Origin: Bacillota bacterium
GTDB lineage: Bacteria > Bacillota > Clostridia > Ch29
Length of the DNA: 64,000 bases
Direction of reading: 5' to 3'
Assembly (NCBI GenBank): GCA_013540605.1
Contig: JABVCK010000001.1
Coordinates: 62,001-126,000, forward strand
In this document: positions 60,453-64,000 of the stretch, in pieces
Numbering within the stretch: position 1 is the stretch's first letter
How the letters are laid out: the number at the start of each line of letters is the position of its first letter
Made by a program: the position numbers and the translations under genes
The notes under the pieces: generated by a model
Seen by the model: only the letters and a program-made list of their open reading frames with translations
Databases searched by the model: none
What the model was told of the DNA's origin: nothing

Positions 60453-62318
60453 ATGAATGGTTATCAAAACAGACTTGCATATATAGATCTCACATTAAAC
60501 AAGTTTGAATTTGATACTATACCTGCGGAGAATCTTTACAGGTATGTAGGAGGAAGAGGTTTAGGCATAAAATTGCTTTATGACCTTCTGCCGCAGAATA
60601 CAGACCCTTTATCACCTGAAAATCTACTTATTTTAACAGTGGGACCAACATGCGGAACATTTCTTCCGGGAACTTCGCGATGGAATGTGACTACAAAAGC
60701 TCCGCTGACAGGAATACTAGGTTCCGGAAATGCAGGAGGTTCATGGGGATCGGAGCTGAAATGGGCAGGTTATGACGGTATTGTGATCAAGGGAAAGGCT
60801 CAAGAGCCTTCGATATTAGTAATTACTGACGATCATATTGAGTTGATGCCTGCAGGTGAAATATGGGGCAAGAATACATGGGAAACTGAAGATGATATTC
60901 GCAGCTTACTAAGAGATCCTGATTATAAAGTAGTGTCCATTGGACCTCCGGGTGAGAATCTAGTACCAATTGCAAATCTGATATGCGATAAGGTTAGAGC
61001 AGCTGGACGCGGAGGCGTTGGAGCTGTGATGGGAAGCAAAAATCTCAAGGCTATAGCTGTCAAGGGCACCGGCGGGGTGTCCTTGCATGACCCGGAGGAA
61101 GTCAAGTCTATTGCCTTGGATTTATTGCAACGTGCGATAACAGATCCGGCATGGACTGCATACACAAGAAATACATCTATGAATGCTTTTTTGAATCGAT
61201 ACGCGAAAAACGGAGGATTAGGGGTTAAGAATCATCAGGCCTCCGTATATGAATACATGGATCAGATAAATCACGAAGTTTTCATTGAAAAATATAAGAA
61301 CAGGGCAAAAACGTGTCAGAGTTGTCCCCTGTGCTGTTCCCATGTATATGCGATAAATGAAGGCAAGTGGAAGGGCGTTATTGGGGAAGCGCCTCAATCT
61401 GCAACACTGCAGGGATTTGGCGCCAGATGCCTGCTTTCTGATTATGGGGCAATTTTGCTGGGCCAGACATTGGTGGACCAATACGGATTGGATATGCTTT
61501 CTACCGAAGCTATTATCGCCTTTGCCTTTGAATGCTATCAGAGGAATCTGATCACTGCTGAAGATACCGGAGGCATTGAATTGACATGGGGGAATGCTGA
61601 TGCAGTCCATACGTTAATTCATCTGATGGCCCAGAATAAGGGTTTCGGCAAATTCTTGGGCCGTGGAGTAAAGGCTATGGCATCAGAAATAGGTGGCGGC
61701 AGTGAAAGTTTTGCTTTACATGTAAAAGGGCAGGAGATAACTAATACTGATCCTCGCGCAGTCAAGTCATGGGGTCTGGCATATGCTGTCTCCAGTCGTG
61801 GGGCAGACCACATGAGAGCTTATGCAATGGTTGAGTTTGGCAATTTCCCTGAGGAAAAGGTCAGACAGGTTTTAGGAGACGACAAATCCTTTGCTGAGTT
61901 GGAGCAATACGGATATAAGGGCAAAGGAAAGCTTGTGGCATACTTTGAGAACCTGAGGGCGCTTAATGATTCTCTGGAAATGTGCAAGTTTTTTTATAGG
62001 AATGATTGGACTTTTGAAGAAAGTATTGCCAGAATCTATTCTGCCGTAACCGGCATGAAAATGTCCCCGGATGAAGCTTTACTGGCTGGTGAAAGGATTG
62101 TACAGTTGGAAAGGTTGTTTAATTTACGGGAAGGATTAAAGGTAGAAGATGATACTCTTCCGCCCCGGATTATTAATGAGCCTTTGATTAATGGGCCTGC
62201 AGCTGGAGAAGTGTGTGACCCGACATTTATGTTGAAAGAGTATTACGGCATAAGAGATTGGGATATGAATGACGGATATCCGTCTAATGCACGTTTGCAA
62301 AAGCTAGGTTTGGCTTAA
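60453..62318 (+). CDS. Aldehyde ferredoxin oxidoreductase (tungsten/molybdenum type)
   Basis: A 621-residue member of the AOR family, which oxidises aldehydes to acids with ferredoxin using a bis-pterin tungsten (or molybdenum) cofactor and one [4Fe-4S] cluster. The N-terminal G-G-R-G-L-G and G-P-T-C-G-T-F-L-P-G segments, R-A-A-G-R-G-G-V-G-A-V-M-G-S-K-N-L-K-A-I near residue 190, the cluster motif C-Q-S-C-P-L-C-C (C-x2-C-x3-C) and the later M-C-K-F-F cysteine are all present. The start at 60453 follows GGAGG. It is followed 26 bases later by a ferredoxin gene, a likely electron acceptor. Confidence 0.93.
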   Translation: MNGYQNRLAYIDLTLNKFEFDTIPAENLYRYVGGRGLGIKLLYDLLPQNTDPLSPENLLILTVGPTCGTFLPGTSRWNVTTKAPLTGILGSGNAGGSWGSELKWAGYDGIVIKGKAQEPSILVITDDHIELMPAGEIWGKNTWETEDDIRSLLRDPDYKVVSIGPPGENLVPIANLICDKVRAAGRGGVGAVMGSKNLKAIAVKGTGGVSLHDPEEVKSIALDLLQRAITDPAWTAYTRNTSMNAFLNRYAKNGGLGVKNHQASVYEYMDQINHEVFIEKYKNRAKTCQSCPLCCSHVYAINEGKWKGVIGEAPQSATLQGFGARCLLSDYGAILLGQTLVDQYGLDMLSTEAIIAFAFECYQRNLITAEDTGGIELTWGNADAVHTLIHLMAQNKGFGKFLGRGVKAMASEIGGGSESFALHVKGQEITNTDPRAVKSWGLAYAVSSRGADHMRAYAMVEFGNFPEEKVRQVLGDDKSFAELEQYGYKGKGKLVAYFENLRALNDSLEMCKFFYRNDWTFEESIARIYSAVTGMKMSPDEALLAGERIVQLERLFNLREGLKVEDDTLPPRIINEPLINGPAAGEVCDPTFMLKEYYGIRDWDMNDGYPSNARLQKLGLA

Positions 62319-62344
62319 GATAAAAAGAAAGGACTGTATAATTC

Positions 62345-62653
62345 ATGAAAGCGTTAAATTTCTTTGTTAAGAAGGATGCTTGTGGAGGATGCCGCCTTTG
62401 TGAAGTTGCCTGTTCATTTTATAAGACAAATAGCTGTAAACCTTCAGCTTCAGCAATCAGTATCCTTAACAATCCTGTCAGAGGCATACCGACACCTGCA
62501 TTTACACCGGACTGTGATTGCAAGGATGGGGAAGAGGAATGCATTAAATTCTGTCCTAAGAAAGTAATTCAATATGTTCCTGATGATAAAATTGCAGAAT
62601 ACATGTGTTCACCTGATTGGACCAGTTGTATCATTTTGCCATCACAAAAATAA
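62345..62653 (+). CDS. Ferredoxin-like 4Fe-4S protein, AOR partner
   Basis: A 102-residue iron-sulfur protein. Residues 13-23 form a C-G-G-C-R-L-C-E-V-A-C motif (CxxCxxCxxxC). A second Cys set (C-D-C, then C-I-K-F-C-P) near residues 56-75 could complete the site or hold a second cluster. Two more Cys lie near the C-terminus. It lies between the AOR and dehydrogenase genes, so it is probably the small electron-transfer partner of the AOR. Confidence 0.85.
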   Translation: MKALNFFVKKDACGGCRLCEVACSFYKTNSCKPSASAISILNNPVRGIPTPAFTPDCDCKDGEEECIKFCPKKVIQYVPDDKIAEYMCSPDWTSCIILPSQK

Positions 62654-62678
62654 CTTTAAAGAAAGGATACATGAATCA

Positions 62679-63650
62679 ATGAACAGTAGGTTTAAAGTAG
62701 TAATAACGGATCATAGATTTCCGAATATTGATTCTGAGCGCCAGGTACTTTCAGAGGTAGGCGCTGAAGTGATAGTAAGCGAAGCTAAGAATGATGAAGA
62801 ATTGATAGAGCTTGTTAAAGATGCGGATGGGATATTGAATGCCCGTTTAAAAATAAATCCAAAAGTAATCGAATCAATGGAACGCTGCAAAGTGATGGTC
62901 CGTTATGGAATTGGCGTTGACACAATAGACATTGAAAGTGCAACGAAGAAAGGTATAATGGTATGCAATGTTCCTGATTATTGTATAGATGAAGTTGCTA
63001 ATCATGCACTTGCGTTAATTCTCTGTCTGGGACGCAAGATAATGCTGTCTTCACGCCAGGTCTTGGCAGGTGAATGGAGCATTGCCAGCCTGAAACCGTT
63101 GAAGAGATTTACTGAACAAACAATAGGGATTGTTGGTTTTGGCCGAATCGGGAGAAATCTGGCGAATAAAGCAAAACATCTCGGCTTTAAGATAATTGCT
63201 TTTGATCCATATGTCGGCGAAAACATATTGGTAGATGATGTTCAAATGGTTTCATTGGAAAAATTAATAAGGGAATCAGATTATATTTCATTACATGCTC
63301 CTTTGGTTTCCGAGAATAAAGGTATGATTGGCAAAAAGCAGCTGGATATTATGAAGAAAGATGCATATTTAATAAACGTCAGCCGTGGCCCTCTTATTGA
63401 TGAGTTAGCTTTAATCGAGGCTTTAGAGAATAAAAAGATAGCAGGCGCCGGACTTGATGTTCTGGTTGACGAACCTCCTCATCGGGACAATCCGCTGCTT
63501 AAGCTTGACAATGTATTAATCACACCTCATTCTGCCTGGTATTCGGATGAAGCGATAGCAGAGCTGCAGCTAAAGGCTGCGAAAACTGTTGCTGCAGTTT
63601 TATCCGGTGATATACCGAATTCTGTTTTGAACAAAGAAGTAATTAAATAA
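62679..63650 (+). CDS. D-isomer-specific 2-hydroxyacid dehydrogenase
   Basis: A 323-residue NAD-dependent 2-hydroxyacid dehydrogenase of the phosphoglycerate dehydrogenase/CtBP group. It has the Rossmann motif G-F-G-R-I-G-R-N-L, the catalytic Arg in V-S-R-G-P-L-I-D, Glu in D-E-P-P and His in P-H-S-A-W-Y. The start at 62679 follows GAAAGGA; the open frame reaches back to 62574 within the ferredoxin gene, but without a site. The substrate is unknown. Confidence 0.9.
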   Translation: MNSRFKVVITDHRFPNIDSERQVLSEVGAEVIVSEAKNDEELIELVKDADGILNARLKINPKVIESMERCKVMVRYGIGVDTIDIESATKKGIMVCNVPDYCIDEVANHALALILCLGRKIMLSSRQVLAGEWSIASLKPLKRFTEQTIGIVGFGRIGRNLANKAKHLGFKIIAFDPYVGENILVDDVQMVSLEKLIRESDYISLHAPLVSENKGMIGKKQLDIMKKDAYLINVSRGPLIDELALIEALENKKIAGAGLDVLVDEPPHRDNPLLKLDNVLITPHSAWYSDEAIAELQLKAAKTVAAVLSGDIPNSVLNKEVIK

Positions 63651-63704
63651 ATAAAAGATTTAGCAATGGAATAGAAAAAATCAATAATGATTGGAGTGAA
63701 GAAT

Positions 63705-64000
63705 TTGAAGGAGCCTTGGTTTAATGATAACTGGTATGTAAGCAAGGCAAATTATTGGGATGAGGTGGTAGAGAAATTCCAACTGCCTGAAAAAGTTATT
63801 TTTCATGACGCTACACTGCGTGACGGAGAGCAGATGCCCGGTGTCGTTTTTCTTCCGGAAGACAAGGTAAGAATAGCAAAAATGCTGGATAAGCTGGGAG
63901 TTCAGCGTATAGAAGCAGGTATGCCCGCTGTGAGCAGTCAGGATTTCCAGGCAGTGAAGGATATTGTTAATTTGAAGCTCAATTCAAAAATAATGGCTTT
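63705..64000 (+). CDS. DRE-TIM metallolyase (HMGL/isopropylmalate-synthase type), 3'-truncated
   Basis: The start of an HMGL-like (DRE-TIM) enzyme: F-H-D-A-T-L-R-D-G-E-Q-M-P-G, the metal-binding D-x-x-x-R-D-G motif, followed by L-G-V-Q-R-I-E-A-G-M-P-A-V-S. This group includes isopropylmalate, citramalate and homocitrate synthases and HMG-CoA lyase; the visible 98 residues do not decide which. The TTG at 63705 lies six bases after GGAGTG; an ATG at 63687 has no site. It runs off the window. Confidence 0.87.
   Translation, partial: MKEPWFNDNWYVSKANYWDEVVEKFQLPEKVIFHDATLRDGEQMPGVVFLPEDKVRIAKMLDKLGVQRIEAGMPAVSSQDFQAVKDIVNLKLNSKIMA

Overview
The window is a chromosomal segment of an anaerobic, endospore-forming member of the Firmicutes, most likely class Clostridia. 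The evidence is the content: the division and cell-wall (dcw) cluster in clostridial order, the sporulation genes spoIIGA, sigE, sigG, spoIIP, spoIVA and YlmC/YmxH- and YhcN/YlaJ-type genes, frequent TTG starts behind strong GGAGG sites, a tungsten/molybdenum-type aldehyde:ferredoxin oxidoreductase, and a probable selenoprotein. Genus cannot be told from the sequence alone.

Layout. 1-9141: end of a sensor kinase, a cortex-hydrolase-like lipoprotein, a macro-domain protein, a tiny DUF1858-type redox protein with an in-frame TGA (probable selenocysteine), a thiamine-binding-type protein, pduL, a YhcN-type lipoprotein, a membrane-anchored ferrochelatase-like protein, a pair of M16 peptidase-like genes, and lgt. 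9332-27440: the dcw cluster mraZ-rsmH-ftsL-spoVD/ftsI-murE-murF-mraY-murD-ftsW-murG-murA-ftsQ-DUF881-DUF881-sbp-ftsA-ftsZ, preceded by an MraZ-type operator. 27678-28616: a stalk-domain secreted protein. 28718-34224, minus strand: a nitrilase-family gene and the arginine operon argC-argJ-argB-argD, lying between ftsZ and the sigma-E locus. 34555-38899: spoIIGA-sigE, sigG, a PRC-barrel gene, nrdR and pgeF. 38925-45771: the phosphate module phoP-phoR-pstS-pstC-pstA-pstB-phoU with two arrays of Pho-box-like repeats. 45928-55043: DUF1614, spoIIP, a YIEGIA-type membrane protein and its small partner, a DUF512 radical SAM protein, der, plsY, gpsA and spoIVA. 55149-55225: tRNA-Pro. 55305-64000: an accessory region with a divergent HxlR regulator/acetyltransferase pair, an FMN-dependent hydroxyacid dehydrogenase, an acetoacetate-decarboxylase-like gene, a broken IS3-family transposase, then a metabolic cluster (M24 hydrolase, aldehyde:ferredoxin oxidoreductase, ferredoxin, 2-hydroxyacid dehydrogenase and a DRE-TIM metallolyase cut by the window end).

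How the genes work together. The dcw block makes peptidoglycan precursors and builds the divisome. The sigma-E, sigma-G, SpoIIP and SpoIVA genes drive engulfment and coat assembly. The Pho two-component system probably controls the adjacent phosphate transporter through the repeat arrays upstream of pstS and pstC.

The most notable signals are: (i) the probable selenoprotein at 2430-2621 with a SECIS-like hairpin; (ii) a degenerate membrane-bound ferrochelatase-like protein at 4487-5698; (iii) a dispersed intergenic repeat family, with related copies about 12 kb apart that match at 44 of 47 bases in inverted orientation; (iv) a long-spacer, Spo0A-type promoter before spoIIGA; and (v) the uncharacterised aldehyde oxidoreductase cluster at the right end. 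All homology statements come from reading the translated sequences; no database search was run.
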